DNA of 64,000 nt from NCBI GenBank assembly GCA_029012365.1, contig JAQXLY010000055.1, positions 1 through 64,000 on the forward strand, in the 5' to 3' direction. Positions within the stretch are counted from its first letter, which is position 1. The number at the start of each line of letters is the position of its first letter. Source of the DNA: Lachnospiraceae bacterium (GTDB lineage Bacteria > Bacillota > Clostridia > Lachnospirales > Lachnospiraceae). The notes under the pieces were generated by a model, which ran no database searches, had not been told where the DNA came from, and was given only the letters and a program-made list of their open reading frames with translations. The translations under genes and the position numbers were made by a program. This document shows positions 55,425 to 64,000 of this stretch, piece after piece.

Positions 55425-56489
55425 TCAGCAAATTCCGTCACCTTTTTTCAAATTTCCCAAGTAATTAATTGCGTTTACTTTCATCATCAACAGCTTTTCT
55501 TCCACTTTATTCCAGTCCGGACTAAGCGCCGCCTGCGCCGTGCAGTCATTGCCGCAATATGTAGTAAGCCCCAGAGCATCCATCAGGTCGGCAATTCTTT
55601 CCATTCTCTTCCCTTCATGAACAGCAGTCGTTAAAAAAGGCTTCTGAAACAAAATCGAAAACGCCGTTCCATGAAATGAATTTGTCACAACATAAAAACT
55701 GTCCTCAAACAATCCCACAAATTCCTCCGGACTGCTGCATCTTACGTTTTTCACATATCGATAATGCCTTAAGCTGTCTGAAGCCCAGAGCACCGGAATG
55801 CCCATTTCCTTTGAAAGGATTTGAGCCTTTTGAATCAATTCATAATTCCGCCCTATCATATAAAGCAGAATATATTTTCCTTTTTGCGTATGCTTTGCCA
55901 GCTTCTCCCATTCATTCCTGTCCAGAAGCAACACGGGGTCAGGATGCACTTCTATTTTCCTTTGCTGCCTATGTACCATTCCATCAGACAGATATCCCGC
56001 CAAGGATTGTTCTCTGACTGAGATGCCTGTAAATGTATCCAGACAGGCAAAGCACCGCTCTTGCAGCGTTTTATCCGTAAAGCGATAGTTTCCCATACTT
56101 GCGGCATAGGAATACTTCGGCACACCGGAAGGCAAATTTTCCAGAAAATAAGTCATATCATTGCCCGTCAGATTCATATTCCATACCTGGTCACTTCCAA
56201 CCAGATAAGTATCATAGTGTGCAGACGGCAGTAATTCCCGTACTACTTCACTATGGCGTATATTGTTCAAAAAAAAGAAATGAAAGCGATTCTTCGTCCG
56301 CTTCTTGATTTCATATCCCAAAGGGTTCCACCACTTCATTCTGATTTGATGCTGTTTTGTGATTTTGGGACACTCATATGAGACGACCTCATTTTCTATG
56401 CCCATGTCATCCAGCACATGCTGTAATGCATATGTTTGAAGTATAGCGCCGTAATTCGTGGCATTATGCAAGGTTAATACTCCTATCAA
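55425..56489 (-). CDS. Polysaccharide pyruvyl transferase family protein
   Basis: A 354-residue GT-B-like enzyme that would add a pyruvate ketal to a sugar of the polymer. It starts IGVLTLHNATNYGAILQTYALQ, the family's N-terminal signature. YLVGSDQVWNMN follows, then SVREQSLAGYL, HPDPVLLLDRNEW and VVTNSFHGTAFSILFQKPFL with the donor-site Ser-His. The start is a TTG at 56489 preceded by GGGGAG; no better ATG exists nearby. It heads the minus arm of the locus and is followed 108 nt later by the giant protein gene. Two relatives lie on the plus arm at 58919 and 61206. Confidence 0.87.
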   Translation of the reverse strand: MIGVLTLHNATNYGAILQTYALQHVLDDMGIENEVVSYECPKITKQHQIRMKWWNPLGYEIKKRTKNRFHFFFLNNIRHSEVVRELLPSAHYDTYLVGSDQVWNMNLTGNDMTYFLENLPSGVPKYSYAASMGNYRFTDKTLQERCFACLDTFTGISVREQSLAGYLSDGMVHRQQRKIEVHPDPVLLLDRNEWEKLAKHTQKGKYILLYMIGRNYELIQKAQILSKEMGIPVLWASDSLRHYRYVKNVRCSSPEEFVGLFEDSFYVVTNSFHGTAFSILFQKPFLTTAVHEGKRMERIADLMDALGLTTYCGNDCTAQAALSPDWNKVEEKLLMMKVNAINYLGNLKKGDGIC

Positions 56490-56557
56490 CCAGACTCCCC
56501 GCTTTCATTGGACTGATAAATACCGTAACGATTAATCCATGAATTTCATCATTTTTA

Positions 56558-56586
56558 TTGCAAACGCTATGTATTTCATATATAAT
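56558..56586 (+). promoter_or_regulatory. Sigma-A promoter of the plus-strand glycan operon
   Basis: TTGCAA (56558-56563), a 17-nt spacer and a perfect TATAAT (56581-56586) give a strong promoter, with a leader of ~100 nt to the GT2 gene. The -35 hexamer is self-complementary. The gap 56490-56694 separates the divergent arms of the locus and shows no other clear signal. Confidence 0.72.
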
Positions 56587-56694
56587 AGCATAAACAGTCA
56601 TTTTTTTCAACATTTTTCGACATTTTAAATTACAATGAGTGTGTAATTATTTGCGAAACGGTACAAAGCATAGAATAGAATGGAAAGCACGCAT

Positions 56695-57696
56695 ATGAAC
56701 ATAATACTTTCAGTTATCGTTCCAGTATTTCAGGCAGGGTCATTTCTTGACCGTTGTATAAGCAGTATACTCGCCTCCACTTACCAGGATATCGAAATCC
56801 TGTTAGTTGATGATGGTTCTACCGACGGCAGCGCTGCCATATGTGACGCATGGGCTTTGAAAGATCCCCGTATTACTGTGATTCATAAACCAAACGGCGG
56901 AGTTTCGTCTGCCAGAAACGAGGGGCTTCATCGTGCCGTCGGGAAATACATCACCTTTGTGGATGCCGATGACTACATTGCCGAAGATACCTTTGCTACC
57001 GCACTGTCCTACTTTCAAGAGGACGTATGCAGCGTAGCCTATAAGGCTTCCATCTGTGATTCCCAAGGAATCCCCTTTCACACTGCGCCTGCTTCCGGTA
57101 ATACCCTGTTCTTCGCCACTCCGCTGGAGGCATTGGAATACTATTGGTATACAGGCAAAAACACAGCGGTCTGGTGTCGTATTTTTCTGCATGAGGTAAT
57201 TACACGGAATCACATTTTGTTCGATACCGAAACGGCTATCAACGAGGAAGGATTATTCATAACAGATTATTTCTCAAAATGCAGCGGAAGGGCAGTTCAG
57301 CTTAATAATCGGTTTTATTACTATGTAACACACGAAGGGAGTGCCAGCCGTCACATTACCGGAGCGCAGGCTGCAAAGGTAATGGAAAACTACCATACTC
57401 TTATCCCGTATTGTGATTCTCTAAGCTGCACCTGCGGCTTAAACATCAGATACAGATACACCGAAATACTTCTCAATTTGTTAAAATCCCAGTGTGAGAG
57501 GGACAATCGTAATCCGGAAATGCGCTCGGTAATACGTCAGGAATTATATACACTTTCGAAGCAGTATCTCTGTGCCAAAAGAGTTCCCCTGCGCAGAAAA
57601 GTATACCTGATTTCGGTATTATTATCTCCCGGTCTCACCTACAGATTGGCCGGAACACTTAAAAAGCATTTGCTTCTGCAAGGAAAGAGCTGGTAA
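56695..57696 (+). CDS. Glycosyltransferase family 2
   Basis: A 333-residue GT-A enzyme. It has LSVIVPVFQAGSFLDRCI, ILLVDDGSTDGSA, VIHKPNGGVSSARNEG and ITFVDADDYIAED (metal site). The C-terminal part has ETAINEEGLFITDYF, a common acceptor-side feature of this subfamily. The start is the ATG at 56695, with GGAAAG 7 nt upstream; an in-frame ATG 15 nt earlier has no ribosome site. It is the first gene of the plus arm, and the FrhB-like gene follows after 5 nt. Confidence 0.88.
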   Translation: MNIILSVIVPVFQAGSFLDRCISSILASTYQDIEILLVDDGSTDGSAAICDAWALKDPRITVIHKPNGGVSSARNEGLHRAVGKYITFVDADDYIAEDTFATALSYFQEDVCSVAYKASICDSQGIPFHTAPASGNTLFFATPLEALEYYWYTGKNTAVWCRIFLHEVITRNHILFDTETAINEEGLFITDYFSKCSGRAVQLNNRFYYYVTHEGSASRHITGAQAAKVMENYHTLIPYCDSLSCTCGLNIRYRYTEILLNLLKSQCERDNRNPEMRSVIRQELYTLSKQYLCAKRVPLRRKVYLISVLLSPGLTYRLAGTLKKHLLLQGKSW

Positions 57697-57701
57697 TCCA
57701 T

Positions 57702-58922
57702 ATGACAGAACTATATCAAAAAAAAGAGAATTGTTACGGATGCGGGGTTTGCGCAAATCTTTGCCCGCACAATGCCTTGTCCATGCAGGCAGATGATAAC
57801 GGCTTTGTCTACCCTGTTATTCATCCGGATAAGTGTATTCACTGTGGTGCCTGTCAAAGAGTATGTCCGGCAAAAAATGATGTACGCCTGTCATATCCTC
57901 AGGAGGTATATGCCGCGGCATTCAAAGACGCTGTAAGCCTGTATCAATCCTCTTCGGGAGGTATTTTTCCTGCGCTGTCCGGGTACATATTATCTCAGGG
58001 CGGAGTTGTCTTTGGAGCTGCCATGCAAGAAAAATTCACTGTAGAAACCATTTCTATCCATAATTACCAGGACCTGCCTCTGTTACAGGGTTCCAAATAT
58101 GTGCAAAGCAATCCCGGTAATAGTTACAGGGAAATCAGAGCTTTATTGTCTCAGGGAAAGACCGTCCTTTTCTGTGGTACCCCGTGTCAGGTTGCCGGAT
58201 TAAAGGAGGCGGTAACCGGTCTGGATAAAAATCTGATTTCTGTTGATCTGGTATGTCACGGAGTTCCTTCACAGCAGATGTTTCAAGACTATATCGCCCA
58301 CCTGGAATGTACCGGGGGCATCACCATAAAAAGTTATCGTTTTCGTGACAAGAAGCACGGTCAGGATGATTATTACAGCTATACCTGTGAAGCCGGCGGA
58401 CATGAACAAACCGTATGCAAACGTGCCGCCAAATCCTCTTATTTCCGACTTTTTCTGGATGGAAATCTATCCCGTGAGAGCTGTTATCACTGCAAATTTG
58501 CCGTCCCTGAAAGAGTGGGCGACCTGACTCTGTGCGATTACTGGGGCATTGAGAAAGAGCATCCCTCCTTTGCAAAAGAACTGAAAAAGCTGAACCTATG
58601 CGGTGTCTCAGGAGTATTAATCAACACAGAAAAGGGAAAGAATCTGTTCGAAAAAATAAGCTCCGAAATCATCAAGCAGCCTTCTGCTTTTGATAAGCTT
58701 TCCACTCATAACAACCGCCTGCTTGCACCGGTAAAGCCCGGTGTCGACAGAAATACGGTTCTGCGTCTCTATCGGGAAGAGGGCTATAAAGCAGTTGATG
58801 ATTTTTACTTTTCGAAATACTTTTTTAAAATACTAAGGGGCGGTATCGGCAGTTTTATCCCCCTGCCGCTTCGCAAGAGAATCAACCGGCTGCTCAGAAA
58901 GGGAAAAGGGAGAAAAAAATGA
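57702..58922 (+). CDS. FrhB-like Fe-S oxidoreductase of polysaccharide locus, second copy
   Basis: A 406-residue protein with two N-terminal 4Fe-4S motifs (CYGCGVCANLCPHNAL and CIHCGACQRVCPA) and the FrhB domains. Landmarks are QSSSGGIFPAL, GSKYVQSNPG, LFCGTPCQVAGLK, DLVCHGVPS and CYHCKFAVPERVGDLTLCDYWG. It shares this order with the copy at 37370 but is clearly diverged. Its ATGA stop/start overlaps the pyruvyl transferase gene downstream, so the two products are made together. In this family a redox step on a glycan precursor is suspected but not established; a hydrogenase role is very unlikely here. Confidence 0.88.
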   Translation: MTELYQKKENCYGCGVCANLCPHNALSMQADDNGFVYPVIHPDKCIHCGACQRVCPAKNDVRLSYPQEVYAAAFKDAVSLYQSSSGGIFPALSGYILSQGGVVFGAAMQEKFTVETISIHNYQDLPLLQGSKYVQSNPGNSYREIRALLSQGKTVLFCGTPCQVAGLKEAVTGLDKNLISVDLVCHGVPSQQMFQDYIAHLECTGGITIKSYRFRDKKHGQDDYYSYTCEAGGHEQTVCKRAAKSSYFRLFLDGNLSRESCYHCKFAVPERVGDLTLCDYWGIEKEHPSFAKELKKLNLCGVSGVLINTEKGKNLFEKISSEIIKQPSAFDKLSTHNNRLLAPVKPGVDRNTVLRLYREEGYKAVDDFYFSKYFFKILRGGIGSFIPLPLRKRINRLLRKGKGRKK

Positions 58923-60070
58923 AAACGATGACCATCACCTATCATGCTTCTAATAATTGCGGTAGTTTTCTACAGGCTTATGCCCTGCAGCAGACACTGA
59001 TTAATATGTTTAGTGTAGAAAATACGATTATAGATTTCAGGAGCAGGGAACTGATTCAAAATTACAGTCTCTTCCGCCCCTTCCGGTCGCCAAAAAACGC
59101 GTTTAAAAATCTATACAGTCTTATCCATTATAAATCTCTGAAGACAAGAGCAGCCCGCTTTGAAGCTGCCCGGAGGCAATACTTACAATTGACCGATACC
59201 ATCCATGATATGAGTGATTTGATCTGTAAAAGACAAGCAGCCGATCTGTACATTGCAGGCAGCGACCAGATATGGAACACCACTGCGCCGGATTTTTCCG
59301 AAGCCTTTTTCCTTCCCGGCTTTTCAAACAAAGCTGCCTATGGAATCAGTCTGGGCTCCGATTATATGAAAGCCCCTCTTTCAGCCTATGTTCAATCCAT
59401 ACAGGAATTTTGTTCAATATCTGCACGGGAAACACAGGGAGCCGAAGAAATATCAAAGTATTACGACCGCTCCGTTTCCGTTGTCTCAGACCCCGCTCTG
59501 CTGCTTTCCGAAGAACAGTACAGTCTGTTTGTGTCTGACGGTTCCCCGGAGTCAGCGACAGATAAAAAAAATGAGGAAAATTATATCTTCTATTATTCCA
59601 TGAAGTATACTACACCCGGACTGCGCCAGACAGTTGCTCTTTCCAAAGAGACCGGACTTCCCATGATAACCGTGTTTACCAACTATCATACCTGTCGCGT
59701 TCCCCATGGAATGAAGGTATATTACGATGCCGGACCAAAAGAATTTCTCCGCCTGTTATCCCGTGCCAAAATAGTAGTCACAGATTCCTATCACGGCACC
59801 ATCTTTTCAATCCTGTATCACAAGCCATTCGTATATCCCGTGGCAGAACAGGATAGGGACGATAGAATCAGAAATCTGCTGGGGAGTTTGCAGATACCTA
59901 TAGATTCCGTTTCTGCGGAAGCTGTTTTATGTGGTCGGGGCATTGACTGGACGTCGACAGATCGACAGATTGAGTTGCAAAGGTCTCACTCCCTTGCTTT
60001 TATAGAAAAAATGCTGGATGCTTGTAAAACTGTTAATCAGGAGGCTTCAAATGTCAGTTCCCACTTTTAG
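58919..60070 (+). CDS. Polysaccharide pyruvyl transferase family protein
   Basis: A 383-residue protein. It starts MTITYHASNNCGSFLQAYALQQTL. Landmarks are YIAGSDQIWNTTAPDFSEAFFLPGF, SISARETQGAEEI, VSDPALLLSEEQY and VVTDSYHGTIFSILYHKPFV. It is of the WcaK/CsaB type and should transfer a pyruvyl group from phosphoenolpyruvate to a sugar, though some relatives have other transferase roles. Translation is coupled to the FrhB-like gene by a 4-nt overlap, and its 3' end overlaps the next glycosyltransferase by 20 nt. Confidence 0.88.
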   Translation: MKTMTITYHASNNCGSFLQAYALQQTLINMFSVENTIIDFRSRELIQNYSLFRPFRSPKNAFKNLYSLIHYKSLKTRAARFEAARRQYLQLTDTIHDMSDLICKRQAADLYIAGSDQIWNTTAPDFSEAFFLPGFSNKAAYGISLGSDYMKAPLSAYVQSIQEFCSISARETQGAEEISKYYDRSVSVVSDPALLLSEEQYSLFVSDGSPESATDKKNEENYIFYYSMKYTTPGLRQTVALSKETGLPMITVFTNYHTCRVPHGMKVYYDAGPKEFLRLLSRAKIVVTDSYHGTIFSILYHKPFVYPVAEQDRDDRIRNLLGSLQIPIDSVSAEAVLCGRGIDWTSTDRQIELQRSHSLAFIEKMLDACKTVNQEASNVSSHF

Positions 60071-61178
60071 TGTAATTCTTCCTTGCTATAACATCGTACC
60101 CTATCTTGGTAATTGCCTTGACAGTATCTTTTCCAACGATATGACAGGGAACGAGCTTATCCTCGTTAATGACGGCTCTACAGATGCCTTTCTTCCCTTC
60201 TGCAGGGACTATTTTTCCCTACAGACAGACTCTGTTTTTTTCGAGGGAGATTACAAGGGCTGTCATATTCTTATTCTGACTCAGAAGAATCACGGTCCCT
60301 CCTACAGCCGTAACCGCGGAATAGAACTGGCGACCCGGGATTATTGTCTGTTTGTAGACCCGGATGACTCCGTCAGCCACACATGGATATCAGAAATTCG
60401 TCTGGCACTTAAGACGAGCTCACCGGATATGCTCCTTTTCGGATTCCACCAGATTAAGGAGAACAAGGACGGAAGTACAGACTCTCAGACAATCCTTCCC
60501 CTGCAACAGTATTGTACCTGTACAAAGGAAGACACCATACATGAGCTTCTGCCCAAATACATTGGACGTTCCGTCCAAAATGTACAGAATTGGGCAAAAT
60601 CAGGTGTCTTTTCTCCGCTCATGGAACATCATGCCATATGGCGTATTGCATACCGCCGGAGTTTTCTGACCGAAAACAGCATCCGTTTTCCGACACAAAT
60701 CGTTCTGAATGAAGACGGTATTTTTAATGCAGACTGTATCACTCATGCAGTTCACTTTTCCACCCTTATGAAACCTCTGTATTATTATCATCAACGGCCT
60801 GCAGGAGCTTATTCCGGCAGAGCCCGGTCGGGAGCAGATTTGGTGTCAAACAAAATTGCCTTACTAAAAGAGCGAATCAGAATTATTGACAGCCTGCTGC
60901 ATCAATATCCGGAGGTCAATTATGACATGATTGCAGGTGCCACCATTCTATCCATATATGAGATGCTTTTGCTTGCTCCGAAAGAGTACCACCGTATCAA
61001 AGCAGAATACATCACTACTCCTGCCGTCTTAGAGATGATACGGAACATGCCATATGTCGGGAAAACGACATTTGATGTTCCTTTGTTTCTCTTAAAGCAT
61101 AAATGCTTTTATCCGCTTCATCTTTTATTCATGACAGCCGGTATTGCAAGGAATCGTATCGGAGAAAAATATAAATAA
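60051..61178 (+). CDS. Glycosyltransferase family 2
   Basis: A 375-residue GT-A enzyme. It has FSVILPCYNIVPYLGNCLDSI, LILVNDGSTDAF, LTQKNHGPSYSRNRGIELA and CLFVDPDDSVS. QIVLNEDGIFNADCI is the acceptor-side feature, also seen in the GT2 at 56695. The start is the ATG at 60051, preceded by AGGAGG at 6 nt; the longer frame lies inside the upstream gene. It follows the pyruvyl transferase with a 20-nt overlap and precedes a second pyruvyl transferase by 27 nt. Confidence 0.88.
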   Translation: MSVPTFSVILPCYNIVPYLGNCLDSIFSNDMTGNELILVNDGSTDAFLPFCRDYFSLQTDSVFFEGDYKGCHILILTQKNHGPSYSRNRGIELATRDYCLFVDPDDSVSHTWISEIRLALKTSSPDMLLFGFHQIKENKDGSTDSQTILPLQQYCTCTKEDTIHELLPKYIGRSVQNVQNWAKSGVFSPLMEHHAIWRIAYRRSFLTENSIRFPTQIVLNEDGIFNADCITHAVHFSTLMKPLYYYHQRPAGAYSGRARSGADLVSNKIALLKERIRIIDSLLHQYPEVNYDMIAGATILSIYEMLLLAPKEYHRIKAEYITTPAVLEMIRNMPYVGKTTFDVPLFLLKHKCFYPLHLLFMTAGIARNRIGEKYK

Positions 61179-61205
61179 TTACCAAATGAAAGAAAAGAGG
61201 AACCC

Positions 61206-62384
61206 ATGAAAATTGCAATTATTACTTTTCATGCTCCACAAAACTGTGGTGCATTCCTGCAGGCTTATGCGCTGCAAACCTATCTATGTAACAACCTGAT
61301 GCTTTCCGCTGACATCTTAAATTACCGGACAAAAAGACAGCAGCAGCTTTCTTCTGTTTTTTTGCCCTTGAATTCTGTTACTAATCTGGTCAAAAATGTC
61401 ATCTTTCTACCGCATTATAAAAAGCTTAAGGAACGTGAAGCAGAATTTCTGTCAATGCAGAACACACACCTTCACCTTACCCGCGCACTGCCTTCTTTTC
61501 AAAGCTTTAAGCAGATGTATGATGAATATGATCTGTTCATCAGCGGCAGTGACCAGATATGGAACGGAACCCTGAACGGCTTCTCTAAAGGAGGCCAGGA
61601 GCCATATTATCTGAAAGACTGCCATAAGCGAAAAATCTCATATGCCAGCAGTTTAGGTCCAAAGGATACCCCTGCTGTTCGTTCCGGATTAGAACAAAAT
61701 ATAGAAAGCCTCCGGGAATACGAGGCTATTTCTGTCCGTGAAACTCTTGCCAAAAATATCCTTCAGGAATATATCGACCGACCTGTTCAAATCGTTCTTG
61801 ATCCGGTCTTTCTTCTGGATAAGGAGGCTTACCAACCTCTTTTTAACAGTCGGTTGACCCCAAAGTGTAAATATATCCTGCTTTATTCCGTAAACTATCC
61901 GGGCGGCATTCTTCGGGCTGCTTCAACGCTTGCATCCAAAACAAATCTGCCCGTTCTGGTTCCTTATGCCGGTCGCAGGGCCGTACTCTGCCAAAAATAC
62001 GGCTTTCAGATTTTATACAATGCCGGTCCGGGGTGTTTTCTCGATCTGTTGTACAATGCAGAATTTGTATTGACGGATTCCTTTCATGGAACTGCTTTTT
62101 CCATCTTGTTTGATAAGAATTTCTTATACTGCCCACCGTCAGTCAATTCTGCCTCCACCGACAAAGCCGATCAGAAGGACAACTATACTACGGACGACCG
62201 CATCCGGACACTGCTTGACAGTGTCGGGTTGTCCCATCGCTATCTGACTGATTTGGACAATATTGATCTTCCAAGGAATCCGTACCCACTTTCCGGGGAA
62301 AAAATGGTCAAAGAAATAGCTGCAGCCAAAGCATGGCTGCAACATGCAATCTTTGTCAATCCATCTTCGGAATCCATTCCCTGA
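61206..62384 (+). CDS. Polysaccharide pyruvyl transferase family protein
   Basis: A 392-residue protein with the same plan as the copy at 58919. Landmarks are IITFHAPQNCGAFLQAYALQTYL, FISGSDQIWNGTLNGFSKG, YASSLGPKD, SVRETLAKNIL, VLDPVFLLDKEAY and VLTDSFHGTAFSILFDKNFL. GAGGAA lies upstream of the ATG. It is the last gene of the plus arm. Its final 29 nt overlap the 3' end of the convergent lipoprotein gene, and no terminator is seen. Confidence 0.88.
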   Translation: MKIAIITFHAPQNCGAFLQAYALQTYLCNNLMLSADILNYRTKRQQQLSSVFLPLNSVTNLVKNVIFLPHYKKLKEREAEFLSMQNTHLHLTRALPSFQSFKQMYDEYDLFISGSDQIWNGTLNGFSKGGQEPYYLKDCHKRKISYASSLGPKDTPAVRSGLEQNIESLREYEAISVRETLAKNILQEYIDRPVQIVLDPVFLLDKEAYQPLFNSRLTPKCKYILLYSVNYPGGILRAASTLASKTNLPVLVPYAGRRAVLCQKYGFQILYNAGPGCFLDLLYNAEFVLTDSFHGTAFSILFDKNFLYCPPSVNSASTDKADQKDNYTTDDRIRTLLDSVGLSHRYLTDLDNIDLPRNPYPLSGEKMVKEIAAAKAWLQHAIFVNPSSESIP

Positions 62385-63447
62385 TAATCTGCACGATTTC
62401 TCCGGATCGAAGTTCTATGGTTGTGTTAAATGGAGTCCAATCATCCTTTTTTTCAATAATACATTCCGGAAGAGTGCTGTTAAACTGTTCCTCCGTTGAC
62501 ATCAGCATATCTGACCTGTCTTCCATGGTAAATTCTCTGGCCACCGGAATGGATGTAACTCCGATTGAATAGTAATCCGGAAAATCATTCTCCACATATG
62601 TCCGATAGAAATAGCCGTTATCTTCTGCCAGGAGACTGATTCCGTTTTGTTCATAACCACCGTTTATGTCGACCCTGCCCTCAGACTCCCACCATTCCAG
62701 GTTCTCAACGACTGTTTCTTCTCCCCGGACACGGATGACACTTCCATTCGTCAGAGCATATACATCCGAGACATCATAGTAATCATAGTTAAAGAAAATA
62801 ACCCATAGCTCATATTTCCCATCCCTTTCTATCAAATCGTCCGCCGTGAACGATACCGGATAAATTCCATCCGGTATCGTTGCAGATAGCTCTGTAAAAA
62901 TAGCCGGTAATGGCTCAACCACAAACTGCTCCCCTGATTTCTGTGCATTAACATTTATAAACGCACAGTCATTTCCCTGAAGTTCCACGTCATTCGCCCA
63001 ATGCATAAGATTATCCTCATCGAACCATAACAATCCCGCTCCGTCCGAATAGATTATCTCCTCCTCTATTTCACCATTATCAAGGAAATATTGTTCTGAT
63101 TTTCCTCCCCTATAGGAAATCCCTCCCAATTCCTCATCCCATTTTCCGGTAAAAAACCAATGTGTATTTTTTTCCGGATTCTCACTCCAGTTAATCTCAA
63201 TTTGAAATAGCTCTCCGTCATCAGAGGTAATAGTCATTCTGGCATGTCCACCGTATACATCCTTCCAGGTTCCGAGGTATTTTTTTCCCTCTTCCGATGA
63301 AACTCTGGTATCCTCAAACACCAAAGCATTCCCCGGAGTTTCTTCGCTCACCGAAGAAACCTCCGGCTGCTCTGATTTACCGGCTCTACAGCCATAGAAG
63401 CAAACTACAACCGTAAGTCCTAATATCAAGCTTTTTATCTTTTTCAT
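62356..63447 (-). CDS. Putative lipoprotein of unknown function
   Basis: A 363-residue secreted protein. The signal MKKIKSLILGLTVVVCFYGC ends in a lipobox-like FYGC followed by RAGKSEQ, so it is probably lipidated. The mature part is acidic and beta-rich, with many W/Y/N/G residues (GTWKDVYGGHARMTI, TGKWDEELGGISYRGG, WVIFFNYDYYDVSDVYAL). The first half looks like a small beta-barrel or lipocalin-like repeat; I do not recognise the family. AGGAGG precedes the ATG. It is convergent with, and overlaps, the pyruvyl transferase gene. Confidence 0.75.
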   Translation of the reverse strand: MKKIKSLILGLTVVVCFYGCRAGKSEQPEVSSVSEETPGNALVFEDTRVSSEEGKKYLGTWKDVYGGHARMTITSDDGELFQIEINWSENPEKNTHWFFTGKWDEELGGISYRGGKSEQYFLDNGEIEEEIIYSDGAGLLWFDEDNLMHWANDVELQGNDCAFINVNAQKSGEQFVVEPLPAIFTELSATIPDGIYPVSFTADDLIERDGKYELWVIFFNYDYYDVSDVYALTNGSVIRVRGEETVVENLEWWESEGRVDINGGYEQNGISLLAEDNGYFYRTYVENDFPDYYSIGVTSIPVAREFTMEDRSDMLMSTEEQFNSTLPECIIEKKDDWTPFNTTIELRSGEIVQIIREWIPKMD

Positions 63448-63701
63448 ATTGCGTATTCCTCCTTCACCTATTACACCGGTACTACAAAGTCAGCTACTTC
63501 ATAAAATAACACAGGAACAGAAAAACCACTATCTTTAGTGTCTATCATTAAACAAACATCCCGCAAAGGAACCGATGTTCATAGACATTATACAATACTA
63601 ATTCCCTATTATTCAATATCTTAACGTTTATGTCAAGTAATAGTTTGCAATTTCTCACTTTTTCTCTATGACATCAAGTGTACACAAACTGCGAGACCCA
63701 T
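63448..63701. other. Gene-free gap between the lipoprotein and galE
   Basis: 254 nt of A/T-rich DNA that should hold the promoter of the lipoprotein gene and the 3' flank of galE. I see no strong hairpin terminator, no tRNA and no clear promoter boxes. Confidence 0.5.
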
Positions 63702-64000
63702 TTACCTTCCATACCCCTCCGGGTTCATTCTCTGCCACCTCCATGCATCTGCACACATAGCAGCAATATCACGTTTTGCCTCCCAGCCAAGCTCCGCCTT
63801 TGCAAGAGACGGGTCGGAATAGCTCACTACCAAATCCCCTGCTCTGCGCTCTACAAATTGATACGGTAACGATCTGCCGCATGCTGCTTCAAAGGCATGA
63901 AGCACCTCCAACACACTGTAGCCCTTGCCTGTACTGAGATTGTAAGTCTTCACACCGCAGTTTTTCTGTAATTGTTCCAGCGCTTTTACATGACCGAGCG
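63702..64000 (-). CDS. galE: UDP-glucose 4-epimerase, C-terminal part (cut by window edge)
   Basis: The last ~98 residues of GalE, an SDR enzyme that interconverts UDP-glucose and UDP-galactose (and sometimes the GlcNAc/GalNAc forms). The part seen has LGHVKALEQL, YNLSTGKGYSVLEVLHAFE, YQFVERRAGDLVVSYSDPSLAKAELGW and a terminal MNPEGYG, all characteristic of the family. The catalytic Ser-Tyr-Lys lies outside the window. UDP-galactose would feed the glycosyltransferases of the adjacent locus. Confidence 0.94.
   Translation of the reverse strand, partial: LGHVKALEQLQKNCGVKTYNLSTGKGYSVLEVLHAFEAACGRSLPYQFVERRAGDLVVSYSDPSLAKAELGWEAKRDIAAMCADAWRWQRMNPEGYGR

Noticed and set aside
35200..63000. Prophage, integron or transposase-bearing island
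   Set aside because: No integrase, transposase, phage structural gene or att-like duplication was recognised; the only mobile-like item is the inverted repeat at 35319.

Overview
The window looks like chromosomal DNA of a low-to-mid-GC anaerobic Firmicute, most probably a Lachnospiraceae member of the Clostridia. This is inferred from strong purine-rich Shine-Dalgarno sites, sigma-A type promoters, the CdaA/CdaR pair, TagGH-like exporters, a YveK/CpsD-type polymer control pair and FrhB-like/pyruvyl-transferase gene pairs. No rRNA, phage, insertion sequence, plasmid or CRISPR signature was seen. Both edges cut genes: exodeoxyribonuclease III on the left and galE on the right.

Positions 1-24000 are mostly housekeeping and cell-envelope genes. 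They comprise two tandem tRNA-Leu genes, a Crp/Fnr regulator divergent from a Kef-type antiporter with a shared palindromic operator, deoB, a PAP2 phosphatase, a glycosyltransferase next to a large anchored protein with a decayed C39-like domain, a methyltransferase, a ClpX-like unfoldase whose RKH loop has been replaced, a polyprenyl-phosphate sugar transferase, HtrA, and a long minus-strand operon. That operon runs from two unknown membrane proteins through cdaA and cdaR (c-di-AMP) to leuA and a TagGH-type polymer exporter.

Positions 24300-35192 hold a compact minus-strand signalling cluster behind one good promoter. It encodes a Cache/HD-GYP/REC protein, a 7TM hybrid histidine kinase, two membrane-anchored BMP-family (nucleoside-binding-like) proteins, a second hybrid kinase and a REC-REC-HD-GYP regulator. 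No ABC permease or ATPase accompanies the BMP proteins. The layout suggests ligand-binding proteins feeding a phosphorelay that controls c-di-GMP turnover. This is the best candidate in the window for an undescribed system.

Positions 35319-35508 hold a long imperfect inverted repeat resembling a MITE or structured RNA. It sits between that operon's promoter and the terminator of the next gene block.

Positions 35600-62400 are an exopolysaccharide locus with two divergent arms. The minus arm contains a pyruvyl transferase, a giant repeat-rich secreted protein of about 2765 residues, a YveK-like chain-length protein, a CpsD-like tyrosine kinase, a GT2, a von Willebrand A protein, an EpsG-type polymerase, a GT4, a flippase, an FrhB-like Fe-S protein, an acidic DUF1700-like membrane protein and a coupled 48-residue membrane protein, ending at a clear terminator. 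The plus arm, starting from a well-formed promoter, contains GT2, FrhB-like, pyruvyl transferase, GT2 and pyruvyl transferase. A convergent predicted lipoprotein and galE complete the window. Together the genes could build, modify (pyruvylate), polymerise, export and decorate a surface polysaccharide.
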